A DNA stretch of 64,000 bases from Pelagomonas calceolata (GCA_918797485.1 CAKKNE010000003.1:2418001-2482000); one strand, 5' to 3'; counted from the first letter of the stretch, positions 53,668-63,936 are shown. The notes: generated by a model not told the origin, from the letters alone. Program-made: numbers and translations.

Positions 53668-55230
53668 TTAGATCCTTAGCGTGAACCCCCGCTCGAGCGC
53701 CTCGATGTCGCGCGCCCGCCGCCGCGGGGGCTTCCGCAGCTTCAGCATGACGCCGTTCATGAGGTGGCCTGGCGGCATGGGCGCCGGCCGCCGTTCCGGC
53801 GACCGCCGCTTCGCGGGCGCGGGCGCCGGCGCGCCCGCGATCAGTGGCGGCGGCGGTCGCGCCTCGAGGATTCGTGGAGGCGACTTGTAGATCGCGTCTG
53901 TGGCGTGCCGTACGGCATCAGCGTTCGACGTCCGCGGCCGCGCGCCGGCGGTCCGCGGCCGCCGCCGACGCTTCGGGGGCGACGGCGGCGGCGGCGCCGC
54001 GTCCTCGGCTATCCTCCTCGCGGCTTGCTCCGCCTCGCGTTCGTCGATCCACCTTCTGACACCATCCCACAATCTCGACCCATACCCCAGCTGCGACGGC
54101 GTCGACGCGACGATGCCCTCTATATAACTTGCGTCCGAGGCGCGGTTCCGCATCGCGGCCGCTGACCGCGGCCGCCGCTTCTTCCGCTTCCCTTTTTTGG
54201 TGGGCGACTTGTTCTCGCGGACCGCGCCCGCCGAGAACGGCCGCGGCCGCGGTTTCCGTTTTTCAGCTTGTTGCTTCCGGAGCGGCTTCTCGCCCGCTCC
54301 TTCATTCGCGTTCATGTCCAGGCGCCGCGGCGCGGGCAGCTCCTTGCGCTCGTGTATCGCCGTCAGGTTGAAGACGCCGTCGGTGGCGTCCTCTTCCGTT
54401 GCTGGCTCCGGCTCCGGCTCTGGTTCGGCCGGTTCCGAAGGCGGGGAGGCCGTCGCGCCGCCGTCCACTCCAGGTTCGTCAGGAGCGTCGGGAGCGACGG
54501 CCCGGACGAGCGCCGGTTGTACATTCTCCTCGCGGTCGCCGTCGTCGTAGGCGATAGCATAAGAACCGTCCTCGTTCACACCATCAACCTTGCCGGGGAA
54601 CCACTCGTCGTCGCCGCCGAAGCGCGCCTCTACAACATCACCGACCGCCAACAAAGGCTTCCCTTTCCGCGCCGAGCGGCCCCGCACCGCCGCCTGTAAG
54701 ACTGAAGCGGCCTTGTCGTTGGTAGAGAAGGCGTCTACCACATCTTCGGCTTCGACGTCCTTCTCGAGGTGGAAGTCCTCGCGGTACGCGTCGGCGATGG
54801 CCGCCGCGACCTCGCCGGGGGCCGCGACCACCGGCTCCGGCGCGGCAGCCGGCTCCTCCGGCGCGGCGGCCGGCTCCTCCGGCACGGCGGCCGGCTCCTC
54901 CTCCTCGTCGTCGATGATGCCGTCCAGGAGGTCGCCTAGACCATCATCTAATTCAGCATCGAGGTGCGCCATCTCGTTGGACACTTCAATCCCCGGCTCC
55001 GGTTCCGGGTCCGGCGCGTCGAGGATGCCGTCCAGCAGGTCGGCCATGCTGCTCTCTTCCTCAGCCGGCTCTTTCACTCTTATCTCCGCTTCTGTTGCAT
55101 CGGCTCGGAAATCTCCATCTTCGTAATCGAGCTCGATGCCCTTATTTGTTACTGCTCTTACAACAGCGTTGTACCACTCGCCGTCTTCCGGCCAGAGGGC
55201 CTCGACCTGCTGGCCTGGGACGAGCGGCAT
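53668..55230 (-). CDS. Protein with two Tudor-like domains and an IQ motif
   Basis: 520 residues. Tudor-like barrel 1 at residues 1-55 (GQQVEALWPEDGEWYNAVVR, GIELDYEDGDFRAD), an acidic linker with three PEEPAAA units, an IQ calmodulin-binding motif (AASVLQAAVRGRSARKGK), and Tudor-like barrel 2 (VGDVVEARFGGDDEWFPGKV, YAIAYDDGDREENV). The second half is basic and disordered with nuclear-type clusters (KKGKRKKRRPRS, PKRRRRPR). Tudor barrels of this YEDGD type occur in many algal proteins of uncertain function and bind methylated Lys/Arg in animals. The IQ motif suggests calmodulin control. Confidence 0.75.
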   Translation of the reverse strand: MPLVPGQQVEALWPEDGEWYNAVVRAVTNKGIELDYEDGDFRADATEAEIRVKEPAEEESSMADLLDGILDAPDPEPEPGIEVSNEMAHLDAELDDGLGDLLDGIIDDEEEEPAAVPEEPAAAPEEPAAAPEPVVAAPGEVAAAIADAYREDFHLEKDVEAEDVVDAFSTNDKAASVLQAAVRGRSARKGKPLLAVGDVVEARFGGDDEWFPGKVDGVNEDGSYAIAYDDGDREENVQPALVRAVAPDAPDEPGVDGGATASPPSEPAEPEPEPEPATEEDATDGVFNLTAIHERKELPAPRRLDMNANEGAGEKPLRKQQAEKRKPRPRPFSAGAVRENKSPTKKGKRKKRRPRSAAAMRNRASDASYIEGIVASTPSQLGYGSRLWDGVRRWIDEREAEQAARRIAEDAAPPPPSPPKRRRRPRTAGARPRTSNADAVRHATDAIYKSPPRILEARPPPPLIAGAPAPAPAKRRSPERRPAPMPPGHLMNGVMLKLRKPPRRRARDIEALERGFTLRI

Positions 55231-55564
55231 CCTTGCAGTGTCGCGGCGGCGGCGTCCGGTCCCGAACGGCTGCCCCGCGGGCGCGCGGCGCGTCGACAGA
55301 TGCTGTGGTTATGTGGTGCTGCCTCGGGCAGCGTTTTCGGCGGTGCACGCGGCGGCAGCGCGACGTATGGTGTCGTTCACCGCCGTCCCGTCGACGGGTC
55401 GCGTGTTTGTGCCGAGTTTGGGACGCCCAAAGTGCGATGTGCGCTCGGCAAACCGGCTGAAGCCTAGTGGCCCGCCTACTAGCCCGGGGCCGGCGGCCAT
55501 TGACCTAGGTGATACGATAGAAATTAGGAAGAAGACAGAGCGAAAAGTCCTGGAATGAAAGATT
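55231..55564. other. Spacer
   Basis: Region between two minus-strand genes; nothing recognisable. Confidence 0.4.
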
Positions 55565-56734
55565 CTAACTTGACCGGCACAGTTGCTCGCTTCCGCAGCA
55601 TTTCTCGGTGGTCGGCTCGGGATACTCGCTCCCGACGTCCCTCCACGCGCCTTGTACACGCGTCCCGTAGTGCACCTTGTACACGTCGAGCGGCGCATCT
55701 TTGAATTTATCGAGGGCTTCCCGAACCGCCTCCGTAATCCAGGCGTCCCGGTTCCCGAAGGCGCCGCCGCCGAGACTTGTTAGATAGACGGCCTGGCGGC
55801 GCCCCGCGTCGCGGGCCTTCAACGCACCAACAGCAAGCGTCGCTTCGTACGCCGCTCGCAACACCAGTCGCGCGAAGGGCTCCCACTCGGCCGACCGCGC
55901 CGCGCGCCCGTAGGCCACGGGCAGCGCCGACGCGTAGACCTGGCAGACGCGGTGCGTGTGCGGCGGCCGCGCCTGCGTGTTCCAGTGGACGCCGACCCGC
56001 AGCGCGGCCTCCGCCTCTTCAATAAGTTGCGGCGACGCATTTAGTGTGAGCGCGAGGTCCTTGATGGAAGACGACGACGACGGCATCGCGTAGCCGTTCT
56101 GCATCGTCCAGTAGCACTCGTCCGTATTCCCCAGCACGCGGCCGACGTCCGCCAGCAAATCGATCTGCGTGTCGCCCTGCCCCGTTTCATTGACGAGGTG
56201 GTTCCGGAAGACCGTGCCCCCCGGGCACGCCAGGGCGCACTTGGGGCCTTGCGTCGGATCGTTGCAGTAGAAGGCGATGCCCTCCCGTGGACTGACGCCC
56301 GGGCCGACCATCTCCAGCGCATTGAATTGCGAGGCGGCCTGGAAGACGGCGCCGGCGTTCCGCTCGTCGAGGATCAATGGCTCGACGCCGGTCGGCGTGG
56401 GCAGATGCTTAAAGCGCAAGCCCCCAGTTTCGCCATCGCCGAGCTCCGTGCGCAGCTCCGCTAACGAGGGCGTGGACCAGCGGCCCACGAAATGTCGTTT
56501 AAACTTCGGCGCGCCGTCGACGCACAGGACCTCGCCCTCCATGCGAAACTTTGCCCGATTCTCGCGGTAGGAGCTGCCCTCCCGGAAGCCGAAGAGCTCC
56601 TCGAACCATAATATGCTCGATGCTCCCGCCGGCATGTCGCTCCAGAACTGGCGCTGCCCCCTGTAGCGCGGCGCACGCAGCGTTTTGGCTCGGCGCAGCG
56701 TGTGTACGACTTGTGCGCGGATGGCGCAGGACAT
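55565..56734 (-). CDS. Conserved protein of unknown function
   Basis: 389 residues from MSCAIRAQVVHTLRRAKTLR, or 356 from a later Met (MPAGASSILWFEELFGF). The longest frame reaches 56884 and would overlap the upstream HflX gene by 4 bp, so a later start is preferred. ILWFEELFGFREGSSYRENR, FNALEMVGPGVSPREGIAFY, TQGPKCALACPGGTVFRNH, and VYLTSLGGGAFGNRDAWI look like conserved blocks of a scattered, uncharacterised family with a macrodomain-like end; I remember similar strings from microbial and viral genomes but cannot name it. No targeting signal is certain. Confidence 0.65.
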   Translation of the reverse strand: MSCAIRAQVVHTLRRAKTLRAPRYRGQRQFWSDMPAGASSILWFEELFGFREGSSYRENRAKFRMEGEVLCVDGAPKFKRHFVGRWSTPSLAELRTELGDGETGGLRFKHLPTPTGVEPLILDERNAGAVFQAASQFNALEMVGPGVSPREGIAFYCNDPTQGPKCALACPGGTVFRNHLVNETGQGDTQIDLLADVGRVLGNTDECYWTMQNGYAMPSSSSSIKDLALTLNASPQLIEEAEAALRVGVHWNTQARPPHTHRVCQVYASALPVAYGRAARSAEWEPFARLVLRAAYEATLAVGALKARDAGRRQAVYLTSLGGGAFGNRDAWITEAVREALDKFKDAPLDVYKVHYGTRVQGAWRDVGSEYPEPTTEKCCGSEQLCRSS

Positions 56735-56880
56735 GTACCGGGCGCCTTCCAATGGTGCGGCGCTCTGGGCAGCGGTGTGGCGCCAAGATTGTGCAAATCG
56801 CACTGGAAGACTGGAACTCTCCTCACGCCCGCATACGCGCGCGAGCAAGGCGTCGTGAATAGTAGGAATAACATATACAC

Positions 56881-58611
56881 TCACTTACTCTTGTACGGCC
56901 GCAATCTACCGGCGAGGTCCCAGGGCACCGCCGCGACCAAGTCGGTGGCCGCGTCGCCATGAGCCTCGGAAAACACCCGACCGCGATTTAGAATTTCGTC
57001 CCGCACGCCGCCATACGACGCATCATCATAAGGTAGGGTCACGCGCACGTCCAGCAACGCGTCCGCGAGAATGCCCGCAAGCTGCTCTCTCAAATAACCT
57101 AAATCTCCAGCCGCAGCAGACCCGACGGCCACGTTCTTCGAGACGGCCGCCTTCTCTCTTAAGGAAGAGGAATCATGCATGGCGTCCAACTTGTTGTAGA
57201 AGACGAGCTTCGGGGTCCCTCGACATCCGAGCGCGTCCAGCTCTTCGTCGACGACCTGGCACCTCGCGCGGATGATATGGCGAGGCGCCGACGCGTCGAC
57301 GACGTGCACGATGACGGCCGCATTGCTGACCTCTTCTAACGTGGCTCGGAACGCGGCGACGACTTGCGCCGGGAGCTTGGACACAAACCCGACCGTGTCC
57401 GTGACGAGGGCCGTCTGGTCCGCGACTTGGACTCTACGAGTCAACGGATCTAGCGTCGCGAAGACCTTGTCGTCCACACTAAAGCGATTGTCCTCGTCGT
57501 CCGCGTCCAAGGATTCGACTTCTTCATTTACGAGTGCCGCTAGGAGTGACGACTTGCCCGCGTTCGTGTAGCCAACTAGCGCCACCGTCGGCGCGCCCTG
57601 CCTCGCTCGTCGCCTCCTCTGTAAATCGCGATGCGTCTCGAGCGCCCGTATTTTTCTGTTCAAGCGAGCCGCTCGGTCGCGCATCGTCTTCTGGTCCACG
57701 TCCATCGTTCTACGTCGCTCCTGTTTGTTCGTGCCCAGGGAACCGCCCGTTTCGCGCTCGTCGTCGATGCCGCGGAACAGACCGCCCTGCCGCGGCGTCT
57801 GATACAGTGTTAACGCAAGAGCTACTTGCAAACGTCCCGACCTAGTAGTAGCTCGCTTCGCGAAGATATCTAACACGACAGCGGTCCGATCCAACACTCG
57901 GACAGCCACAACAGGAGACTCCCCTCTCCTCCGCAGCTTCCTATCCTCCTGGTTGATCTTCGCCCGAGCCGCCGCCTGCGATAGATAGGGCGACTCCTGG
58001 CGCAACTCAAAAACCCGAGCCTGCTTCTCCAAAGCTTTCTTTTTTTTGTCAATTTTTTTCGACCGCGGTTGGAGCTCGTCCCTGGAGGCCACTTGCAGCC
58101 GTTTCTCGAGGTTCTTCTGCTGGTCCGGCGTGAGCTCGTCGTCGAAGACGACCGCTACTTCTTCGGCGCCCTCTTCTACTAATTCTTCAATCGCTTCTCG
58201 GATTCTATCTACGCCTTGCGCATCGGTGTACGTCTGCGGGTCGGGCTGCCGCAGTCGTCGTCGTAGTGGTTGACCTACAATGTGTAGACCGGCGCCTTTG
58301 GCGAGCTCGGCGAGTTCGCTGACGGAGGCGTCAAAATCTAAAGCGGCGCCGGGCAGGTCGACGCCGACGAGGAGCGTGGCGGCGCCCTCGACGTTGGGTA
58401 TGTCGGCGTAGCTCGCCGCGAGGTCCGCGTCGGCGACGAAGGCGTACGGGTCGTCGTCGGCTTTTTTTGGGCTGCTTTGTAATTCAAATGAATCTCCTTT
58501 GGAGCTGGCGCGGCGCAGGGGCGTACTCAATGCGAATTTTTGAGTTGCGGGCGGCAAGAGGGCGTTACATAGATGTACTAGACCGAGTACTGCAACGAAT
58601 AGACGCCACAT
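56881..58611 (-). CDS. hflX: HflX-type ribosome-associated GTPase, plastid-targeted
   Basis: 576 residues from MWRLFVAVLGLVHLCNALLP, a signal peptide with plastid-type junction. The HflX N-terminal domain is followed by a long Lys/Arg coiled coil and the signature region GRLQVALALTLYQTPR (family: QVELAQLxYxLPR), RRRTMDVDQKTMRDR, and the G domain: GYTNAGKSSLL (G1), TLDPLTRRV (G2), DTVGFVSKLP (G3), NKLD (G4). HflX splits stalled or stress-inactivated ribosomes; here plastid ribosomes are the likely target. The frame upstream of 58611 is leader. Confidence 0.88.
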   Translation of the reverse strand: MWRLFVAVLGLVHLCNALLPPATQKFALSTPLRRASSKGDSFELQSSPKKADDDPYAFVADADLAASYADIPNVEGAATLLVGVDLPGAALDFDASVSELAELAKGAGLHIVGQPLRRRLRQPDPQTYTDAQGVDRIREAIEELVEEGAEEVAVVFDDELTPDQQKNLEKRLQVASRDELQPRSKKIDKKKKALEKQARVFELRQESPYLSQAAARAKINQEDRKLRRRGESPVVAVRVLDRTAVVLDIFAKRATTRSGRLQVALALTLYQTPRQGGLFRGIDDERETGGSLGTNKQERRRTMDVDQKTMRDRAARLNRKIRALETHRDLQRRRRARQGAPTVALVGYTNAGKSSLLAALVNEEVESLDADDEDNRFSVDDKVFATLDPLTRRVQVADQTALVTDTVGFVSKLPAQVVAAFRATLEEVSNAAVIVHVVDASAPRHIIRARCQVVDEELDALGCRGTPKLVFYNKLDAMHDSSSLREKAAVSKNVAVGSAAAGDLGYLREQLAGILADALLDVRVTLPYDDASYGGVRDEILNRGRVFSEAHGDAATDLVAAVPWDLAGRLRPYKSK

Positions 58612-58657
58612 CGTGTCGGAGAACACGAGCCAGTGCTTGCGTCGGCATGCGCCACTA

Positions 58658-58680
58658 TCTAGCGGTCGTAAGACACTAGG
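58658..58680. repeat. CTAG palindrome, copy 13
   Basis: 23 bp, TCTAGCGGTCG to GACACTAGG, 47 bp upstream of the HflX start. Confidence 0.75.
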
Positions 58681-58716
58681 AATCACAATAGAGGTATGCG
58701 CCCGCCGCCGATGAAT

Positions 58717-58903
58717 CGGCGACGCGCGGTGACTCCCCCCAGGGGCTCCGCCCACTAGTTCTAGCACCGTAACATCAAGCGAGAGGTATGTAAGAGGTAT
58801 GCTGTTATGAAAGACGCGGCACGCGCCGGCGACGCGCGGTGTCTCCTCCCCAGCCCTGGGCTGGGGCGCCGCCCACGAGTCCCAGCACCGTAACGACAAA
58901 AAC
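58717..58903. repeat. Two-copy tandem repeat, period about 110 bp
   Basis: CGGCGACGCGCGGTG with CTCCGCCCAC, AG and CAGCACCGTAAC-type blocks at 58717-58785 and again at 58827-58903 (CGGCGACGCGCGGTG, GCCGCCCACGAG, CAGCACCGTAACGAC). It lies between HflX and the next minus-strand gene. Confidence 0.7.
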
Positions 58904-58952
58904 GAGCGGCACGCCGCCGACGCGAGTGCACGAGAGACTACTTAGCGAAACC

Positions 58953-59660
58953 CTACTCGTCCGCGTCGCGGTCCAGGTCGAACTCCTGGAAGTCGTCGTC
59001 GTCCCACTCGTCCGAGTCCTCGTCCCAGGACTCCTCCTCGACGGACCCCTCCTCCTCGTCCGTCTCCTCGTCCTCGCCGTCGTCCTCGTCCTCCGCCTCC
59101 TGTTGCGCCTGCCGCATCCGCGCCTCGGCTTCCGATTTCAGCGCCGTCAGCCGCGACAGCTGATCCTCAACGAGGCGCATCTTCTGCGCGAGCAGCTCCT
59201 TCTGCTTCGCGACGGTAGCGGCGATCTCGCGCACCTGCGCCTGCCGCGCCTCCTCCTCGTCCCGCTCCGCGGTACTATCGGCTTGCTCGTCGCGCACCGC
59301 GTCCTCGTCCGGCATCATCATGTCGTCGTCGTCTTCGCTCTCATAATCGTCCTCGTACTCGCCGTCCGACGACTCTTGGGCCCCTTTGCAGAGGTCCCAC
59401 ATCTCTTTGAGGAGGTCGCGCCGTTTCGCGAGGTGCACTTGGTCGTCCTCCGGTGATCCCGAGCGGGGATCGTTGTCGAGGATCGCCATCCTAATCCCAA
59501 TCCGCAACAATTCCGGCCTTAATGGTTCGTCGACGACCATGTCTTTTAGTACTGCGCGGTCCGGTTCCTCCAGCACGCCCTTCATGCGGCTCACGGCGCG
59601 CAGCAACGCAATTAGCACGAGCTTCGTCGACTGGGCGTCGAGGGGCTGGGGCTCGCCCAT
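58953..59660 (-). CDS. Acidic coiled-coil protein
   Basis: 235 residues. The N-terminal third (TKLVLIALLRAVSRMKGVLE, PDRAVLKDMVVDEPLRPELL) is helical and could be a small folded domain. An acidic patch (SSDGEYEDDYESEDDDD), a coiled coil (about 130-190, VAKQKELLAQKMRLVEDQLS) and a very acidic tail (EETDEEEGSVEEESWDEDSD) follow. I do not recognise it. The composition fits a histone- or ribosome-interacting chaperone or a nuclear scaffold, which is speculation. Confidence 0.6.
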   Translation of the reverse strand: MGEPQPLDAQSTKLVLIALLRAVSRMKGVLEEPDRAVLKDMVVDEPLRPELLRIGIRMAILDNDPRSGSPEDDQVHLAKRRDLLKEMWDLCKGAQESSDGEYEDDYESEDDDDMMMPDEDAVRDEQADSTAERDEEEARQAQVREIAATVAKQKELLAQKMRLVEDQLSRLTALKSEAEARMRQAQQEAEDEDDGEDEETDEEEGSVEEESWDEDSDEWDDDDFQEFDLDRDADE

Positions 59661-60030
59661 GGTGGCGTGGTGCTGGGGCAGCGCTGCCCTCGATTAATTG
59701 GCGCGCGCGAGGCCCAAACATCTCAAAACTCGAAATTTCGGGGCCGCCATGGCCGCGAGCGAGCCAACTGCCTTTCGATCGGTCTTGAGTGTCCGCTGAG
59801 CCCTCCGCGCGCGCTAATCGCCGCGTTCCTTTTGCCTGAAAAACCCGAGGCCTAGCTTGTCGACAGCTTGCTTGGGCGACAAAACGGCGCATATTTGAGG
59901 CCACACGGGCGGTGCCGAGCCCTCCTGACACTCATTGCTCGGCTGCGACTACTGCCGCGACTCGTGACGCGCAGCTGAGGCACACTCTCCCACACTTGTG
60001 AGAGCACACTGAGGCACGCGGAGCGAAACC

Positions 60031-61629
60031 ATGCGCTGCCACTACGAGGTCCTAGGAGTAGAGAAAGACGCCGACGACGCGCAGCTCAAGAAGGCCTACC
60101 GGAAGCTCGCCCTGAAATTGCATCCGGACAAAAACGTGGGAGACGCGTCGGCCGCGGAAAAGTTTAAGGAACTCAATGCTTCGTATGAAACGCTGACGGA
60201 CGCGACGGAGCGACGATGGTACGACGACCATCGAGATGATATATTAGCTGGTAGGGACTTGAATGATTCCTCATCCGACGACGACTTCAGAGAGAGAAAA
60301 GGGACGAGACTCAAAAAGCGGGAGGTCAATTTGTGGCCCTACTTCAATTCGAACGCCTTCGATGGGTTTGAGGGTCCTCAAGGCTTCTACGCGGTTTATG
60401 GAGATGCCTTCCGGCAAGTCGAGGAGTCGGAAGAACGAAGTGCGGACGAGCCTGAGATGAGATGTGACTTCGGCGACGCTTCGTCGGAGTGGGAGGCCGT
60501 CAAGGCCTTCTACGACAAATTTGTCGACTTTCAAAGTCAAAGATCATTCTCGGCTTACGACAAGTATCGAGCGTCGACGGACGAGGGCCGAAGGATGCGC
60601 CGCGCGGTCGACCAGGAGAATGCCAGACATAGGAGACAAGCGAAGAGTACTTATCAAGACATGGTGCGGCAATTAGCATTATTTGTAAGGAAGCGGGACC
60701 CGCGCGTCAAAAAACGTATGGAGGACGTGGCGAGGGAACGGGAGGCGAAAAGAGCCGCAGCAGAGGCGCTGAAGTTGAAAAAACGCCAGGAGAACCTCGA
60801 AGCGCGGCGGAAGTGGCGCGAGCAGGGCCCCGTGGACGACGGCTACGAGGCGCGCCAGGGCGTCACGCTCGCGGATCTGGACGATAAAAAGGAGAAGGCT
60901 ACTACTACTATATACTCATGTGCCGCGTGCAAGAAGACCTTCAAATCGGAAAAGCAGTACGCGAACCACTGCCTTTCGAAAGCTCATAAAAAGAAGGCTG
61001 GTAGCTCTGCGCCGCCGCCTCCGCCGCCGCAGAAGCCGCGTGTCGACTCGTTCGATGTGGGATTCTTTTCCGCTACAAGTAACGACGCGGCGATCGCCGC
61101 GGCGCTCGAGTCTGATGATGACGAGGAGGACGTCGACGCCGTCTTTGATGGTGGCGACCCCGACGCCATCGCCGCCATGAAGGACCGCCTCGAGGCCGCG
61201 GCGGCGGCGGCGGAGGCCGATGCCGCCAGCCTGTGGACCGCCGACGCCGCCGAAGACGACGACGCGACGTCCTCGGACTCAGACGGCGCGTTCGTGAACC
61301 CCTTCGCGGCCGCGGCGGCCGACACGTCGGACGAGGACGACACGTCGGCGACGTCGAGCGACTCGGAGGTCGAGGCGCCGGCGCCGGCGCCGCCGCCGGC
61401 GCGGAAGCCGCGCCGGCGCAAGGACAAGGACAAGGCGGCGACGGCGCCGCCGCCGCCGCCGCCGCCCCAGCAGAAGAAGAAGAAGGGCAAGAAGGGCCGG
61501 CGGGGCGCGGCCTCGGACGACGACGTCCCGGCGATGGCGTGCACGGGCTGCGGCGCGACGTTTCCCTCGCGGTCGAAGCTGTTCGCGCACCTCAAGGCGA
61601 ATCCTGGGCATGCGAAGCTGAAGAAGTAA
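60031..61629 (+). CDS. DNAJC21: DNAJC21/JJJ1, ribosome-biogenesis J protein
   Basis: 532 residues. The J domain is at the very N-terminus ([29 protein letters not shown] with HPD). The family-specific middle follows: [32 protein letters not shown] and [20 protein letters not shown], where animals have WxxFxTxxSFxWxDxY. Two C2H2 fingers of the JJJ1/DNAJC21 kind are present, [20 protein letters not shown] and near the end [20 protein letters not shown]. The region between is acidic and low in complexity. The protein recruits Hsp70 to recycle factors from late pre-60S ribosomes in the cytosol. Confidence 0.92.
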   Translation: MRCHYEVLGVEKDADDAQLKKAYRKLALKLHPDKNVGDASAAEKFKELNASYETLTDATERRWYDDHRDDILAGRDLNDSSSDDDFRERKGTRLKKREVNLWPYFNSNAFDGFEGPQGFYAVYGDAFRQVEESEERSADEPEMRCDFGDASSEWEAVKAFYDKFVDFQSQRSFSAYDKYRASTDEGRRMRRAVDQENARHRRQAKSTYQDMVRQLALFVRKRDPRVKKRMEDVAREREAKRAAAEALKLKKRQENLEARRKWREQGPVDDGYEARQGVTLADLDDKKEKATTTIYSCAACKKTFKSEKQYANHCLSKAHKKKAGSSAPPPPPPQKPRVDSFDVGFFSATSNDAAIAAALESDDDEEDVDAVFDGGDPDAIAAMKDRLEAAAAAAEADAASLWTADAAEDDDATSSDSDGAFVNPFAAAAADTSDEDDTSATSSDSEVEAPAPAPPPARKPRRRKDKDKAATAPPPPPPPQQKKKKGKKGRRGAASDDDVPAMACTGCGATFPSRSKLFAHLKANPGHAKLKK

Positions 61630-62006
61630 GATGTCTGTTGTGTAGTCATCGAGCTGGTGTCGCGTCGGTGGCGTTGAGGCAATCTGGAAGTTCGAGCGGA
61701 GCTATTGTTACGGTGCTAGGACTACTCTGGAAGCTGAGAGAGCTAGCGTATAGCCTCTAGCACATCGAGCCGACAGCCAAAAAAGTCGAGCTGTACGCTC
61801 GTAGCTGCATTAGCAGTCATTGTCACACAATCGAGTAGCGCCCACGAAGCCTTGCAACACGCGAAACGAGCAACCGCTGCGAAACGTGCTGTTCCACCGA
61901 TTCACCAAAAATAGCCAAATATAACCTGAGCTGCCCGTGCGCGGCGCAGCGATACTAATCGGCCAGCCGGCACGCCATCGCGGCGCCGCGCAGCGCTGCG
62001 GACACG
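61630..62006. other. Spacer
   Basis: No gene seen. GTGTCGCGTCGGTGGCGTTG at about 61659 resembles the introner core, just past the DNAJC21 stop. A GAGAGAGCTAGCG...CTCTAGC hairpin-like string lies at 61737-61760. Confidence 0.45.
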
Positions 62007-63936
62007 ATGGATTGCTCGAAGGTGCTCCTGCCCTGCGTCGCGCTCTTAGCCATTGGAGGGTTCCTCACGTCGCAGCAAAAAATCCGCGAGGCCGCCGCGA
62101 CCGATATAGAATACGTGCGCCACGAGATTAGGGAGGAGGTCCACGGCCTCGAGTCGTGGTTAAGGCACCCGCACTCGAAGCACCACCCCGCGGCTGTGGA
62201 TGACGCGGGGCCCGCGGCCTGGCGCGACCTGGGGCGAGATGTCGACCTGTTCCTGAAGCGCGTCGAACGGTTGGAGGCTTCCAACCTGGAGACGCTCAAA
62301 ACTCAAATCAAGCAAGACGAGAAAAAGCTGCGAGTAGCAGAACACCGGGACCAGACGACCCATAAGACGCACACCCGCCACAACGCCAAGCCCGGCAAAC
62401 TTATTTGTGATGGCAAATCGATCCAGCACGAGATCATCTACTGGAAGGACGTCCCGGGGGACATGACGTATGAATCTCCGATCACGCCGCACCACGCAAA
62501 TCACGATCAAAAATACTTGACGTTCGAGTATGACGCGGGCGGCTGGAATAATGTTAGGATGGGCGTCGAATGCGTCGTCGTGTTTGCCCATGCGACGGGA
62601 CGGACTCTTGTAGCCCCCCCGGCCCAGAACTTGTACTTGCTCGGGGCGCCGAACCCGCACTCGCAGAAGCGCAAGTTGGGATTCAACGACTTCTTCGTCA
62701 CGGACCGTCAGTGCTCAGAGTCGTCGACGGCGCCTTCACGGGACCGCGGCGCCTCGACGGCGTGGTCGCGTCGATGGCGTCGACGCGATGCCACGCCGCC
62801 TCGACGCCGTCGACGCGGCCGCATGAGAGTCTACGCGTCTCGCGAGAGAGTCGCCATCGACGCGGCCGCATGCGAGTGTCGCGACGGTATCAAACACAGG
62901 CCTCGAAGCCCAAGAAGGCATGCACATGATTTCCATGGAGGAGTTTCTGAAAAGACAGCAGTCGGAAGTGGAGATCTGGCGAAGGCCCAACGCGACGGAC
63001 TTCTGGGGCCAGAAGCTCTGGAGATATCTCAAAAAAAGTGCGGACGTCAAGCCGGAGTACTCCGGGCAAGTCGTGGCCATGGGCCGCTTAAATCCGACAG
63101 CCGAGACGAAGGCCAAGGACGCGGAAGCGCTCAAGAAGCAAGCCGCGGGTCGGAAAGTGGCCGCATATGATTCGAAAGCCCAAAACGCGCGGCACGTTCA
63201 CTTTCCCGCTGGTGGGAAGCATCGCCTGCTGAACCACTTTTATGCGTTCGGTTTTTTTGGAGATCCGCAGCAGCGCAGCTTCTATCGGCGACTCATACGA
63301 GACAGCATGAGATACAGGGACGAGATCCAGTGCGCCGGGGCGCGAGTCGTGGATGCTGTGAGAGCACACTCTAGAAGATTAGGCAATGATGGCACGTTCT
63401 ACGCCCTACATATAAGAAGGGGCGACTTCCAGTTCAAGGCTGTCAAAATTTCTGCGGGCGAGATCGTCGAGAACCTGCGCGGGAATAGTATCATCCCGAG
63501 AGGCGCCTTGGTGTATCTGGCTACCGACGACCCCGACGGCGTCTGCAAGGGCTGCTGGGCGAACAAGAAACCTTGTAAAGATCAACTCGGAGTCGAGGGC
63601 TGTCCCAAGGACGCGTCGTGGGACGCCTTTGTGAGGAACGGGTGGCACGTTACGGTACTCAGAAACTACACGGAAGCTACCCACGGCACGAATCCGAACT
63701 ACTTCGGCATGGTCGATAGCATCGTGTGTGCCCGGGCCGCCGTCTTCGCCGGGACTTGGTTTAGCACCTTTACGGGCTATATTCACCGCTTGAGAGGGTA
63801 TCATGGGTTGGGCGAGGAGACATATTATCATTCTACCGGCAAGGTCGACCTGGCGCGGTCGCCCAAAAGTATAGGGTCGGGCTACTCGCGCGAGTGGCGG
63901 ATCGGCTGGACGGACGACGGCGGGGCGAATATCTAA
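62007..63936 (+). CDS. O-fucosyltransferase-like glycosyltransferase, type II membrane protein
   Basis: Two exons, 62007-62706 and 62900-63936, give 578 residues; the joint reads FFVTDRLEAQEGMHMISMEEF. A short N-terminal signal anchor (LLPCVALLAIGGFLT) and a coiled-coil stem (about 25-110) precede the catalytic region: YLTFEYDAGGWNNVRMGVEC, VVFAHATGRTLVAPP, then after the joint LNHFYAFGFF, FYALHIRRGDFQF with the HxRRGD that binds GDP-fucose, ALVYLATDD, and the last block MVDSIVCARAAVFAGTWFST plus FTGYIHRLRGYHG. The motif order matches the GDP-fucose O-fucosyltransferase superfamily in the ER or Golgi. The acceptor is unknown. Confidence 0.82.
62707..62899 (+). mobile_element. Introner-derived intron of the O-fucosyltransferase-like gene
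   Basis: 193 nt, donor GTCAGTGCTC, acceptor AAACACAG, phase 1. It holds CGTCGATGGCGTCGACGCG at 62768 and the complementary CGCCATCGACGCGGCCGCATG at 62851, with GCGGCCGCATG(A/C)GAGT repeated at 62816 and 62862, so the interior is an inverted or duplicated arrangement of the core. Confidence 0.8.

Noticed and set aside
131-58680. CTAG palindromes as bacterial-type terminators or CRISPR repeats
   Set aside because: The genome is nuclear eukaryotic, copies are single and kilobases apart, and they lie upstream rather than downstream of genes.
61655-61680. Introner in the DNAJC21 3' region
   Set aside because: Core variant only, after the stop codon, with no ends or target duplication.
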